From Flavobacterium hibernum (GTDB lineage Bacteria > Bacteroidota > Bacteroidia > Flavobacteriales > Flavobacteriaceae), in the NCBI RefSeq assembly GCF_000832125.1, contig NZ_JPRK01000012.1:1-64000 (forward strand): a stretch of DNA of 64,000 bases, in the 5' to 3' direction. The notes beneath the pieces were generated by a model. The model had not been told where the DNA came from. It saw only the letters and a list, made by a program, of their open reading frames with translations, and made no database searches. The position numbers were made by a program, and so were the translations under genes. Positions 38,045 through 47,190 of the stretch are shown piece by piece (position 1 is the stretch's first letter; each line of letters begins with the position of its first letter).

Positions 38045-39697
38045 ATGATAACCTCCTTGTCGATTAAAAACTACGCTCTGATTGAAAAATTAACTATAGA
38101 TTTCTCAAAAGGATTCTCTATAATTACGGGAGAAACCGGTGCGGGTAAATCTATTATTTTAGGAGCTATAGGACTAGTTTTAGGAAAAAGAGCTGATCTT
38201 ACTTCGTTAAAAAATAAAGAAGAGAAATGTGTTATTGAAGCGCATTTCGAAATTTCTAAATATAATTTAAAAGGCTTTTTTGAAGCAAACGATCTCGATT
38301 ATGAAGATGAGACTATAATTAGAAGAGAAATTTTGCCATCTGGAAAATCTCGTGCTTTTATTAATGATAGTCCGGTAAATCTTCAGGAATTGCAAGATTT
38401 AAGTTTGTTTTTAATAGATATTCACTCTCAGCAGCAAACGCAGGAATTATCAGACGAGAGTGTTCAATTTAAAATTATTGATGCTATTGCAAATAATGCC
38501 GAAACGATTCAATCTTATCAGGAATTGCTAAAAGCATATAAATCTGATAAATCGAAATTGAATGCATTGTTGAAAAAACAAAGTGATTCTCGAAAAGAGC
38601 AAGAATACAATACTTTTTTGTTGAATGAATTGATTTCGGCTAAATTAAAATCAGGTGAACAAGAAGAATTGGAAGCTGATTTTGAAAAGTTGAATAATGT
38701 TGAAATTATCAAAGAATCAATAGATAAATCTCTTGCGATTGCAAATGAAGAGCAATTTGGAGTATTTCATAATTTAAATGAAATCAAAGCTTCTTTGCAA
38801 AAAATAGCGCTTTTTTCGCCAGAATATCAAAGTATATTTGAAAGAGTTACAAGTTTGGCGATCGAGTTTGATGATGTGTCAAAAGAGCTGCAAAATTCAT
38901 CTGAAAAATTATTAAACGATCCTGCGCAGTTAGAATTAGTAAGTCAAAAAATACAATTGATTTATAATTTGCAAAGAAAACATCAAGTAAACACTGTAGA
39001 TGAATTAATCGAAATTCAGACTACTTTAGGTAATACGTTGCTTGAACTTGATAATATAGAGGAGGAAATAGCTATTCTGTCAAAATCAATAGAGCAAAAA
39101 GCTTCAGAATTAGATATTTTTTCTGCAACAATACATCAAAACAGAACAAACGCAATTCCGGTTTTATCACAAAAACTAATTTCGATATTAGAAACTTTAG
39201 GAATGCCAAATGTGCGTTTCAACATGGAATTATTGCCTTCAGAAACTTATTTTCAAAATGGAAAAGATGAATTGCAATTTTTATTCTCTGCAAATAAAGG
39301 AACTGACTTTGGATTATTGAAAAAAGTAGCATCAGGAGGGGAGATGTCTCGTATTATGTTGGCAGTAAAAGCAATTTTAGCCCAATATTCTAAACTTCCA
39401 ACTCTTATTTTTGATGAAATTGATACTGGAGTTTCTGGAGAAATTGCCATTAGAATGGGAGAAATTATGAAAGAAATGAGTACGACAATGCAAATTTTTG
39501 CCATTACGCATTTACCGCAAATTGCAGCCAAAGGAGATTCGCATTTTAAAGTTTCAAAATCTACAATAGACGATGATACACAATCAGAATTAAAGCTTCT
39601 GTCTCAGGACGAAAGAGTTATCGAAATTGCTCAAATGTTATCAGGAGCAGTAGTTTCTGATTCGGCTTTAAATCATGCTAAAGCCTTGTTGAACTAA
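38045..39697 (+). CDS. recN: DNA repair protein RecN
   Basis: RecN is an SMC-like ATPase acting at double-strand breaks. The 550-residue product begins MITSLSIKNYALIEKLTIDF. Walker A is GETGAGKS (29-36), a central coiled-coil runs from about 150 to 370, and the signature VASGGEMSRIMLAVK and Walker B TLIFDEIDTGVSG are C-terminal. The ATG at 38045 is chosen over an in-frame ATG at 37997, since the RecN family begins at 'ITSLSIKNYALI'. The fabV promoter overlaps its last codons. Confidence 0.96.
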   Translation: MITSLSIKNYALIEKLTIDFSKGFSIITGETGAGKSIILGAIGLVLGKRADLTSLKNKEEKCVIEAHFEISKYNLKGFFEANDLDYEDETIIRREILPSGKSRAFINDSPVNLQELQDLSLFLIDIHSQQQTQELSDESVQFKIIDAIANNAETIQSYQELLKAYKSDKSKLNALLKKQSDSRKEQEYNTFLLNELISAKLKSGEQEELEADFEKLNNVEIIKESIDKSLAIANEEQFGVFHNLNEIKASLQKIALFSPEYQSIFERVTSLAIEFDDVSKELQNSSEKLLNDPAQLELVSQKIQLIYNLQRKHQVNTVDELIEIQTTLGNTLLELDNIEEEIAILSKSIEQKASELDIFSATIHQNRTNAIPVLSQKLISILETLGMPNVRFNMELLPSETYFQNGKDELQFLFSANKGTDFGLLKKVASGGEMSRIMLAVKAILAQYSKLPTLIFDEIDTGVSGEIAIRMGEIMKEMSTTMQIFAITHLPQIAAKGDSHFKVSKSTIDDDTQSELKLLSQDERVIEIAQMLSGAVVSDSALNHAKALLN

Positions 39698-39715
39698 AGA
39701 AATACTTTATATTTG
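39686..39715 (+). promoter_or_regulatory. Promoter of fabV
   Basis: TTG (39686-39688), 19 bases, then TATATTTG (39708-39715): a full consensus match. The -33 part lies within the last codons of recN. The leader to the ATG at 39802 would be about 80 bases. Confidence 0.75.
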
Positions 39716-39801
39716 TCATCTCAAAAAGAAATTAAACAAAACGTAAATAAGTTAATCATTTGTCTTATTGGCATATTAAATTAACGAATAAACAGAAAAG
39801 T

Positions 39802-40992
39802 ATGATTATAGAACCTAGAATGAGAGGATTTATTTGTTTGACATCACACCCAAAAGGATGCGAGCAAAATGTTAAAAATCAAATAGAATATATAAAATCA
39901 AAAGGACCAATTGCAGGTGCAAAAAAAGTATTAGTTATTGGAGCTTCAACAGGTTTTGGATTAGCCTCAAGAATCACTAGTGCTTTTGGATCTGATGCTG
40001 CAACCATTGGAGTGTTTTTTGAAAAACCACCAGTTGAAGGTAAAACAGCTTCACCAGGTTGGTATAATTCTGCTGCATTTGAAACAGAAGCTCACAAAGC
40101 AGGTTTGTATGCAAAAAGTATCAACGGAGATGCTTTTTCAAACGAAATAAAAAGACAAACTCTAGATTTAATCAAAGCAGATTTAGGTCAGATCGATCTT
40201 GTAATCTACAGTTTAGCATCGCCAGTTCGTCAACATCCGGTAACAGGAGTTTTACACCGTTCAGTTTTAAAACCAATCGGACAAACTTTTACCAATAAAA
40301 CAGTTGATTTTCATACAGGAAATGTAACTGAGGTTTCAATTGCTCCGGCAAATGAAGATGATATCGAAAATACAATTGCTGTTATGGGCGGTGAAGACTG
40401 GACTATGTGGATTGACGCTTTAAAAGCCGAAAATTTATTAGCAGACGGAGCTACAACAGTTGCTTATTCATACATTGGGCCATCATTGACTGAAGCGGTT
40501 TATCGTAAAGGTACAATTGGTCGTGCAAAAGATCATTTGGAAGCTACTGCATTTACTATTACAGATAGTTTAAAATCAATAGGAGGAAAAGCATATGTTT
40601 CAGTAAACAAAGCTTTAGTTACTCAGGCAAGTTCTGCAATTCCGGTAATTCCATTGTATATCTCTCTTTTATATAAAATTATGAAAGAAGAAGGAATACA
40701 TGAAGGTTGTATTGAGCAAATTCAACGTTTGTTTCAAGATAGATTATACAACGGATCTGAAGTTCCTGTTGATGAAAAAGGTAGAATTAGAATTGACGAT
40801 TGGGAAATGCGTGATGATGTTCAGGCAAAAGTGGCTAAACTTTGGTTAGAAGCAACAACTGAAACATTACCTGCAATTGGAGATTTAGCAGGATATAGAA
40901 ATGATTTCTTAAATCTATTTGGATTTGAATTTGCAGGTGTTGATTATGCTGCTGATGCAAATGAGGTTGTAGAAATCGAAAGTATCAAATAA
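39802..40992 (+). CDS. fabV: Trans-2-enoyl-ACP/CoA reductase FabV
   Basis: FabV performs the last step of the fatty acid elongation cycle with NADH and is a triclosan-tolerant alternative to FabI. The 396-residue product begins MIIEPRMRGFICLTSHPKGC. The Rossmann motif is VLVIGASTGFGLASRI. The catalytic Y-x8-K is Y234/K243 in AVYRKGTIGRAKDHLE, and 'WYNSAAFE' and 'VIYSLASPVR' are FabV-specific. The start at 39802 matches the family. A terminator follows. Confidence 0.96.
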   Translation: MIIEPRMRGFICLTSHPKGCEQNVKNQIEYIKSKGPIAGAKKVLVIGASTGFGLASRITSAFGSDAATIGVFFEKPPVEGKTASPGWYNSAAFETEAHKAGLYAKSINGDAFSNEIKRQTLDLIKADLGQIDLVIYSLASPVRQHPVTGVLHRSVLKPIGQTFTNKTVDFHTGNVTEVSIAPANEDDIENTIAVMGGEDWTMWIDALKAENLLADGATTVAYSYIGPSLTEAVYRKGTIGRAKDHLEATAFTITDSLKSIGGKAYVSVNKALVTQASSAIPVIPLYISLLYKIMKEEGIHEGCIEQIQRLFQDRLYNGSEVPVDEKGRIRIDDWEMRDDVQAKVAKLWLEATTETLPAIGDLAGYRNDFLNLFGFEFAGVDYAADANEVVEIESIK

Positions 40993-41016
40993 ATTAAGAA
41001 AATAGCATTATAAATG

Positions 41017-41048
41017 AAAAACCATTCGTGTGAGCGAATGGTTTTTTT
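41017..41048 (+). terminator. Terminator of fabV
   Basis: AAAACCATTCG pairs with CGAATGGTTTT across a short loop and is followed by Ts. It is 24 bases after the stop. Confidence 0.88.
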
Positions 41049-41119
41049 ATGAATATAACATATCTTTGTTAAAATTTTGAAATTAAAAAAATTGCCACTC
41101 TAATACCGCATATTCTGCT

Positions 41120-42118
41120 ATGATTTTTTCTTTAATTATACCCGTGTATAATCGTCCAGATGAAGTTGATGAACTTTTAGAAAGTTTGTCTAAATCTGAT
41201 TATAATGAAGCTTTTGAAATTGTTCTTGTTGAAGACGGATCGACAATACCATGTAAAGATGTGGTAATGACGTATCAGGGAAAATTGAATATTTCGTATT
41301 ATTTTAAGGAAAATTCAGGACCTGGGGATTCAAGAAATTTCGGGATGCAAAAAGCACGAGGTGATTATTTTATCATTTTTGATTCAGACTGCATTATTCC
41401 ACCAAATTATTTAACCGAGGTTCGAAAAGCTTTAAATGAAGATTATGTAGATTGTTTTGGAGGTCCTGATCGAGCATTAGATAGTTTTTCGGATATTCAA
41501 AAGGCAATTAATTTTGCTATGACATCTTTCCTTACAACAGGAGGAATTCGTGGTGGTTCTGAAAAAATCAGCAAATTCCAGCCAAGAAGTTTTAATATGG
41601 GAATTTCTAAAAAAGCCTTTGACGCATCAAAAGGTTTTGGAAATATTCATCCGGGTGAAGATCCTGATTTGTCTATTCGCTTATGGAATTTAGGATTTGA
41701 AACAAGGCTTTTTCCAGAAGCCTATGTATATCACAAACGCAGAATTGATTGGGAAAAGTTTTCGATTCAGGTTCATAAATTTGGTATTGCCAGACCTATT
41801 TTAAATAGTTGGTATCCAGAACATAATAAGTTAACTTTCTTCTTTCCCTCAGTTTTTATACTTGGGTTATTATTAGCTTTTTTACTATTAATTTTTAATA
41901 TTGACCTATTATTACAATTATATTTTGTATATTTCGTTATTATTTTTCTTACATCATCTTTTCAAAATAGAAGCATTAAAATTGGTTACCTGTCGGTAAT
42001 TGCTGTTTGGAAACAATTTTATGGCTACGGAACGGGATTTTTAAAGTCATTTGTAAAGATTATTGTTTTAAAGAAAAAACCACAAGAGGCATTTCCTCGT
42101 ATGTTTTTTAGAATATAG
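41120..42118 (+). CDS. Family 2 glycosyltransferase with C-terminal membrane segments
   Basis: The 332-residue protein has a GT-A fold (FSLIIPVYNRPDEVDELL at the start, VEDGST, and the DxD-type FDSDCIIPP at about 90-98). It also has the ED of GEDPDLSIRLWNLGF. Two hydrophobic segments at about 235-285 would anchor it to the inner membrane with the catalytic domain in the cytosol. Donor sugar and acceptor cannot be told. It ends 1 base before coaE, so they share a transcript although the functions look unrelated. Confidence 0.9.
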   Translation: MIFSLIIPVYNRPDEVDELLESLSKSDYNEAFEIVLVEDGSTIPCKDVVMTYQGKLNISYYFKENSGPGDSRNFGMQKARGDYFIIFDSDCIIPPNYLTEVRKALNEDYVDCFGGPDRALDSFSDIQKAINFAMTSFLTTGGIRGGSEKISKFQPRSFNMGISKKAFDASKGFGNIHPGEDPDLSIRLWNLGFETRLFPEAYVYHKRRIDWEKFSIQVHKFGIARPILNSWYPEHNKLTFFFPSVFILGLLLAFLLLIFNIDLLLQLYFVYFVIIFLTSSFQNRSIKIGYLSVIAVWKQFYGYGTGFLKSFVKIIVLKKKPQEAFPRMFFRI

Positions 42119-42119
42119 T

Positions 42120-42716
42120 ATGGTAAAAGTTATTGGCTTAACAGGTGGAATAGGAAGTGGAAAAACAACTATTGCGAACTATTTTAATGAATTGGGAGTT
42201 CCTGTTTATATTGCTGATGATGCAGGTAAGAAAGTAATGCAATTTGAAAGTGTTAAGACGCAAATTAAAACCACATTTGGAGATGCGCTTTTTGAGAATG
42301 AAATTTTAAATAGGGCAAAACTTGCCGAAATTGTTTTTAATAATGCAGATAAATTAGCGGAATTAAATGCTATAGTACATCCGGCAATTAAAAAAGATTT
42401 TGAATTATGGTTGCAAGAAAAAGCATCATTTCAATATGTAATTTACGAAGCAGCAATTTTATTTGAAAGTGGTCGTTATAAAGACTGCGATGTAATTATA
42501 ACCGTTACGGCACCAGAAGAGATAAGAATTGAAAGAGTTGTAAAGCGAGATAATACCACACGAGAACAAGTTTTAAGCAGAATGAAAATGCAGTGGAATG
42601 ACGAAAAACGAATTTCTCTAAGCAATTTTGTAATTAATAACAGTAATCTTAAAATTGCTAAAGAAGAAGTTGTTAAAATTCTTAAAATTTTAAATATAAA
42701 ACAAAATCAGTCTTAA
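42120..42716 (+). CDS. coaE: Dephospho-CoA kinase
   Basis: CoaE phosphorylates dephospho-CoA to CoA. The 198-residue protein has the P-loop LTGGIGSGKTT (7-17), the DDAGKKVM substrate motif, 'IVHPAIKKDFELW', YEAAILFESGRYKDCD and the lid 'RVVKRDNTTREQVLSRM'. It lies 1 base after a glycosyltransferase gene. Confidence 0.96.
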   Translation: MVKVIGLTGGIGSGKTTIANYFNELGVPVYIADDAGKKVMQFESVKTQIKTTFGDALFENEILNRAKLAEIVFNNADKLAELNAIVHPAIKKDFELWLQEKASFQYVIYEAAILFESGRYKDCDVIITVTAPEEIRIERVVKRDNTTREQVLSRMKMQWNDEKRISLSNFVINNSNLKIAKEEVVKILKILNIKQNQS

Positions 42717-42762
42717 ATGTTAATATTTGGTTAATGTATTATTTAGTATATTGTTAAAATAT

Positions 42763-42770
42763 TAATTTTG
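42763..42770 (+). promoter_or_regulatory. -7 box directly before the histidine kinase start
   Basis: TAATTTTG is an exact TAnnTTTG box ending 5 bases before the ATG (42776). No strong -33 is visible. Used as a promoter it would give a leaderless or nearly leaderless mRNA. Confidence 0.4.
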
Positions 42771-42775
42771 TTTCG

Positions 42776-44362
42776 ATGAATAAATTATTTTTTAGAATAC
42801 TTGTTTTATTAATGAGTTTGTCCTTAATCGGGATAATTCTGGTTCAGGTATATTGGTTCAATTCTTCATTTAAGAATAACGATGAGCAGTTTAAATACCA
42901 CGTTACACAAGTTATTGGGAATGTTGCCGATAAACTTGAACAACAAGAAGAGTACAGTTTTTACGACAAATATAACCGTATAAAAGATAGTACCGGAAAA
43001 ACTCCAAAAAAAGAAGATTTGTTGCAAGTCTTTTATGTACAAAGAAATACAAAAACAAATAAAACTATAATCTATTCTAATACTCTTACATCTGAGGATT
43101 ATGATATAAGTGGTTCACTTTTCAATAAAAAATTCAGTAGCGAAAGATTTAAAAATTTCAGTACCAAAAGAGTAACCGAAGTTTATAATAACAATCATTT
43201 AATTGATAATAATAGTTTAGGTCAAAGTATAATACCAGATCTAAAAATTGAAAAATCGGGAAGTTTAGATATCTTAAATAAAGTTCAACAGCAAATTCAG
43301 TATAAAGATATTGCATCGTTGACACCAATAGAAGGAAGAATAACGAAAGATAAACTTCAAAAGCTTTTAAAGAAAGAATTAGAAGAATATGGTGTAAATA
43401 CCAAATTTGAGTTTGGAGTTCTTAGCAGTGGTCTTGCGACAAAAGTAAAATCTGATGGATTTCATTATGATAAAGATGCAAGTTATCATATTCCAATTTA
43501 TACGGATAATGAAGGAAATAGCAAATATGAATTGTTTATTACGTTTCCACATAAAAAGAAATTTTTATTATCTGAATTGTTGAGTATTACAATACTCTCT
43601 ATAATTTTTACATTGATTATTATAGTTGCTTACACAAGTGCATTAAATCAATTGTTGCGTCAGAAGCATATTTCTGAAATCAAAACAGATTTTATAAATA
43701 ATATGACGCATGAATTTAAAACGCCAATCGCGACTATAAATTTAGCGTTAGACGCCATTAAGAATCCGAAGATTATTGAAGATAAAGAAAAAGTATTTCG
43801 ATATCTGCAAATGATTAGAGATGAGAATAAAAGAATGCATGCGCAGGTTGAAAATGTTCTTCGTATTTCTAAATTAGAAAAAAGAGAATTAGATATTACA
43901 AAGGAACCAACTGCCATTCATGAAATAATTGACGATGCAATTGAGCACGTAAATTTAATTTTAGAAGACAGACAAGGAACAGTTGTAAAGCACTATAATG
44001 CGGCAAGAACAACTTGTTTAATTAATGAAGTGCATTTTACAAATGTGTTGGTTAATATTTTAGAAAATGCTATAAAATATTCACCGGATATTCCTGAAAT
44101 TGAGATTTTTACAGAAAATGTCAAAGACATGATTCTGATAAAAGTTAAAGATAATGGTCTTGGTATGAGTAAAGTGGCTCAAAAAAGAGTTTTTGAAAAG
44201 TTTTACAGAGAACATACAGGAGATTTACATAACGTTAAAGGACACGGTTTAGGTCTTGCTTATGTAAAAAGAATAGTAGAAGATCACAATGGTCAAGTAT
44301 ATGTTGAAAGCGAAAAAGGAAAAGGTAGCACCTTTATAATAAAAATACCATTAATAAATTAA
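42776..44362 (+). CDS. Sensor histidine kinase
   Basis: The 528-residue kinase has an N-terminal membrane segment (about 6-27), a 240-residue periplasmic sensor region, and a second segment (about 268-292). HisKA follows directly with H312 in NNMTHEFKTP, without a clear HAMP. The HATPase domain has the N-box NVLVNILENAIKYS, the G1 box VKDNGLGMS, and the G2 box GHGLGLAYV. It is 3 bases from the cognate response regulator. The pair resembles the RprX/RprY-type systems of Bacteroidota, but that is my inference. The signal is unknown. Confidence 0.92.
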   Translation: MNKLFFRILVLLMSLSLIGIILVQVYWFNSSFKNNDEQFKYHVTQVIGNVADKLEQQEEYSFYDKYNRIKDSTGKTPKKEDLLQVFYVQRNTKTNKTIIYSNTLTSEDYDISGSLFNKKFSSERFKNFSTKRVTEVYNNNHLIDNNSLGQSIIPDLKIEKSGSLDILNKVQQQIQYKDIASLTPIEGRITKDKLQKLLKKELEEYGVNTKFEFGVLSSGLATKVKSDGFHYDKDASYHIPIYTDNEGNSKYELFITFPHKKKFLLSELLSITILSIIFTLIIIVAYTSALNQLLRQKHISEIKTDFINNMTHEFKTPIATINLALDAIKNPKIIEDKEKVFRYLQMIRDENKRMHAQVENVLRISKLEKRELDITKEPTAIHEIIDDAIEHVNLILEDRQGTVVKHYNAARTTCLINEVHFTNVLVNILENAIKYSPDIPEIEIFTENVKDMILIKVKDNGLGMSKVAQKRVFEKFYREHTGDLHNVKGHGLGLAYVKRIVEDHNGQVYVESEKGKGSTFIIKIPLIN

Positions 44363-44365
44363 AAT

Positions 44366-45082
44366 ATGGAAAATAATAACAAAAGAATACTTTTAGTAGA
44401 AGATGACCTTAATTTTGGGGCAGTTCTTAAAGATTATCTAATGTTAAATGACTTTGAAGTTACTTTAGCTAAAAACGGTATGGAAGGTTTCGAGAAATTC
44501 AAGAAAGATGTATATGATTTATGTATTCTTGACGTAATGATGCCTTATAAAGATGGTTATACTTTAGCGAAAGAAATTAGAGAAAAAAACAGTGAAGTGC
44601 CAATTATCTTCTTAACAGCTAAGTCTATGAAAGAAGATGTATTAAAAGGATACAAAGCTGGAGCTGATGATTACTTAAATAAACCTTTTGATTCAGAAGT
44701 TTTATTAATGAAAATCAAAGCTATCATTCAAAGAAAATCTGCGGATACAAAAGCAGAGCAAGTTCAGTTTGAGTTTAACATTGGTAAATTTCATTTGAAC
44801 TCTAAATTAAGATTCTTAACGTTCGAAAATGACGAACCAATAAAACTATCTCCAAAAGAGAATGAATTGCTTAAAATGTTGATTCTTCATGAAAATGATT
44901 TAATGCCAAGAGAATTAGCATTGACAAAAATCTGGAGAGATGATAACTATTTCACTTCAAGAAGTATGGATGTTTACATCGCTAAGCTTAGAAAATATCT
45001 AAAAGCTGACGAAGATGTTGAAATTCTTAACATTCACGGTGAAGGTTTTAGATTAGTTGTTAAAAGCAAAGTAACAGAATAA
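44366..45082 (+). CDS. OmpR-family response regulator
   Basis: The 238-residue regulator has a receiver domain (acidic residues in LLVEDDLNFG, phosphoacceptor D56 in LCILDVMMPYKDG, T in IFLTAK, K in DDYLNKPF). A winged-helix DNA-binding domain covers about 130-235 (SPKENELLKMLILHEND, SRSMDVYIAKLRKYL, 'GEGFRLV'). It is the partner of the kinase 3 bases upstream and ends in a strong terminator. Confidence 0.93.
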   Translation: MENNNKRILLVEDDLNFGAVLKDYLMLNDFEVTLAKNGMEGFEKFKKDVYDLCILDVMMPYKDGYTLAKEIREKNSEVPIIFLTAKSMKEDVLKGYKAGADDYLNKPFDSEVLLMKIKAIIQRKSADTKAEQVQFEFNIGKFHLNSKLRFLTFENDEPIKLSPKENELLKMLILHENDLMPRELALTKIWRDDNYFTSRSMDVYIAKLRKYLKADEDVEILNIHGEGFRLVVKSKVTE

Positions 45083-45112
45083 AACAAGCAAAATTCACAA
45101 AAACAAAAGCAT

Positions 45113-45146
45113 AAAAAAAGCTCTGAGAAATCAGAGCTTTTTTTTA
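45113..45146 (+). terminator. Terminator of the two-component operon
   Basis: AAGCTCTGA and TCAGAGCTT pair around GAAA, followed by a run of Ts, 30 bases after the regulator stop. Confidence 0.93.
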
Positions 45147-45169
45147 TGCTTAGATCGTAAACTTTGTTA

Positions 45170-45263
45170 TTTAGACCGAAGAGAAAAATCAAACTAGAAA
45201 CTCTGTATAGATCAATGTCAATCTTTAGTGAATTACTTATGGGATTTTTCCCTTCGGTCTAAA
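45170..45263. repeat. Long-arm palindromic repeat (TTTAGACCGAAG type)
   Basis: The arms 45170-45190 and 45243-45263 are complementary at 20 of 21 positions (TTTAGACCGAAG outward, GAAAAATC inward), with a 52-base middle. The layout matches the repeat at 48472-48577: outer 'TC(A/T)TTTCGAC'-like or 'TTTAGACCG' text, inner 'GAGAAATC'-like text. It lies after a terminator and before a micro-ORF. Confidence 0.7.
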
Positions 45264-45505
45264 TGACACAGCAGAAGAAAAAAAATAGAATTTAGTTTTT
45301 TAACAGCGAAATTTTAGTTTTCCAGATTTTATTTTTATTGACTTTATGTGTTTGGTTGTTAAGTTTTTAGTTGTGTTTTTTTAAGCCTTTAGAATATAAA
45401 TATTATTTTTTAAACGGATTTTTCTTAAAATAAATTTGGAAAATCAAAAAACTATTCTGAATATTTGCAGACGAAAAAATAATAACCCTTTAATAACGAA
45501 GAAAA

Positions 45506-45589
45506 ATGTTTGTACTTACATCGACATCACAAAGCTTCACACCAAATGGATTTGGTGCAGCGCTTCTTCGTGGCTTATTTCAATCTTAG
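45506..45589 (+). CDS. Possible 27-residue peptide gene upstream of rtcB
   Basis: ATG (45506) to TAG (45587-45589) encodes 27 residues beginning MFVLTSTSQSFTPNGFGAA and ending LLRGLFQS. It is a small, weakly basic, partly hydrophobic peptide of no family I recognise. Support comes from context: a promoter-like TTG ... AATATTTG lies 38 bases upstream and a strong terminator starts 26 bases downstream. It therefore forms a compact unit of about 190 bases. It could be a leader peptide for rtcB, a small protein or an sRNA with a chance ORF. Confidence 0.4.
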   Translation: MFVLTSTSQSFTPNGFGAALLRGLFQS

Positions 45590-45614
45590 AAATACATTTT
45601 TAGATATATAAAAA

Positions 45615-45646
45615 AGCCCGAAGACATTTAGTTTCGGGCTTTTTTT
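45615..45646 (+). terminator. Terminator between the micro-ORF and rtcB
   Basis: AGCCCGAAG pairs with TTTCGGGCT (one G-T pair), with A-runs before and seven Ts after. It lies 142 bases before the rtcB ATG and could be either a plain terminator or an attenuator. Confidence 0.9.
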
Positions 45647-45787
45647 ATTCTAGACACTTCAAATTTTCCCGAATAACAGTTCAATTATTGATCCTAAAGG
45701 ATAAAAGATCGCGTACACTAATATTTTTCAAATCATTAAGTTTTGAAGAATGTTTGTTTGCAAAACAACAAGAATATTAAAAAAATT

Positions 45788-47179
45788 ATGGGAAATAAAT
45801 TATCTGGAAAAGACCTGATTAAATTAGGCTTTCCAAAAAACAATTCAATAAATATTGCTTTAGGGCAAATAAACAGATATAGAAAAAGAGAGAAAAAAGA
45901 ATCCATTCTAACAGAGGCAAAAGACGTTTTACTTCATCCTGAAAAGTTCGAAGGACATGGAACTTGGGGGAAAGTTGCCGAGAGTCTAATTAAGCCAGTA
46001 CAAGTAAGAATGCATGAGCTTAAAACAACAAGAGTTCCGTTTACCATTTTTGGTGAAAATGAAATCGATGAACAAGCTAAATTTCAGTTGTATGATTCTT
46101 TAAAATTACCAATTTCAGTTGCCGGAGCTTTAATGCCAGATGCACATTCAGGTTATGGATTACCAATTGGTGGAGTTTTAGCAACAGATAATGCGGTCAT
46201 TCCGTATGGAGTTGGAGTAGATATTGGCTGTCGAATGAGTTTGTCAATTTTTGATTTGCCGGCGTCACACTTTAAAGGAAAAGAACACCAATTGCAGGCG
46301 ATTTTAAAAGACAATACAAAATTTGGGATGAATGAAACACACGCTATAAAAGCAGATCATGAAGTTTTTTACAAAAGCGAATTTCAGGATATTCCATTGT
46401 TAAAAAATCTTTTGCCTAAAGCCTATAAACAATTAGGGAGTTCTGGCGGAGGAAATCATTTTGTAGAATTTGGGATTGCCAAAATTGATAATCCAGAGAA
46501 CGAATGGAAGTTGGGTGTTGGAGAATACTTTGCAGTTTTATCGCACAGCGGATCTCGTGGTTTGGGGGCAAACATTGCCAAACATTATACGTATTTGGCA
46601 ACAAAGCAATGTCCGCTTCCCAAAAATGTGCAGCATTTGGCTTGGTTAGATCTCAACACGCACGATGGACAGGAATATTGGTTAGCAATGAATTTGGCCG
46701 GAGAATACGCTAAAGCGTGTCACGATGATATTCATAGACGAATTGCCAAAGCGATAGGAAAAAGAGTTGTGGTTACGATTGAAAATCACCACAATTTTGC
46801 ATGGAAAGAAATGGTAAACGGGCAAGAATGTATTGTGCACAGGAAAGGTGCAACTCCTGCCGCTGTAGGTCAATTGGGCATTATTCCGGGTTCTATGACA
46901 GCGCCGGGATATATTGTAAAAGGAAAAGGAAATGTGGAGAGTTTAAACTCAGCTTCGCATGGAGCAGGACGTTTGTTTTCGAGAGCAAAATGCAAAGCTA
47001 CTTTTACTCAAAGTGAGATTAAAAAAGTACTACAAGCTAATGATGTAACATTAATTGGCGGAAATATTGACGAAGCACCAATGGCTTACAAAGACATTGC
47101 AAAAGTGATGGGGAATCAAAGTGAGTTGGTTGAAGTTTTGGGAACTTTTACACCAAAAATCGTTAGAATGGATCGATAA
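45788..47179 (+). CDS. rtcB: RNA-splicing ligase RtcB
   Basis: RtcB is a Mn/GTP-dependent ligase that joins a 2',3'-cyclic phosphate (3'-phosphate) end to a 5'-OH end. In the 463-residue protein the metal and GMP residues are visible: D118/H120 in MPDAHSGYGLPIG, D145 and C148 in GVGVDIGCRM, N223/H224 in SSGGGNHFVEFG, H253 in LSHSGSRGLG, H334/H335 in ENHHNFAW. The guanylylated His is H391 in SASHGAGRLFSR. The ATG 45788 replaces an in-frame ATG at 45743 that adds a low-complexity 15 residues. prfH follows by 11 bases. Pairing with prfH marks the RtcB2 type, whose proposed substrate is cleaved rRNA rather than tRNA. Confidence 0.95.
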   Translation: MGNKLSGKDLIKLGFPKNNSINIALGQINRYRKREKKESILTEAKDVLLHPEKFEGHGTWGKVAESLIKPVQVRMHELKTTRVPFTIFGENEIDEQAKFQLYDSLKLPISVAGALMPDAHSGYGLPIGGVLATDNAVIPYGVGVDIGCRMSLSIFDLPASHFKGKEHQLQAILKDNTKFGMNETHAIKADHEVFYKSEFQDIPLLKNLLPKAYKQLGSSGGGNHFVEFGIAKIDNPENEWKLGVGEYFAVLSHSGSRGLGANIAKHYTYLATKQCPLPKNVQHLAWLDLNTHDGQEYWLAMNLAGEYAKACHDDIHRRIAKAIGKRVVVTIENHHNFAWKEMVNGQECIVHRKGATPAAVGQLGIIPGSMTAPGYIVKGKGNVESLNSASHGAGRLFSRAKCKATFTQSEIKKVLQANDVTLIGGNIDEAPMAYKDIAKVMGNQSELVEVLGTFTPKIVRMDR

Positions 47180-47190
47180 GGTAATTAAAA

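Larger units (their letters stand above)
45264..45787 (+). other. Non-coding stretch before rtcB holding a micro-ORF unit
   Basis: This stretch carries a possible promoter (TTG at 45436, AATATTTG at 45460-45467), the 27-codon ORF at 45506-45589 and a strong terminator at 45615-45646. The last 140 bases before rtcB hold no exact TAnnTTTG box that I could find, so how rtcB is transcribed is unclear. Confidence 0.5.

Noticed and set aside
39760..39801. A 14-residue N-terminal extension of FabV
   Set aside because: The family starts at MIIEPRMRGF and the extra residues are not conserved.
45615..45646. The hairpin before rtcB considered as a riboswitch aptamer
   Set aside because: It is a simple stem followed by Ts and lacks any conserved aptamer core; a terminator or attenuator explains it.
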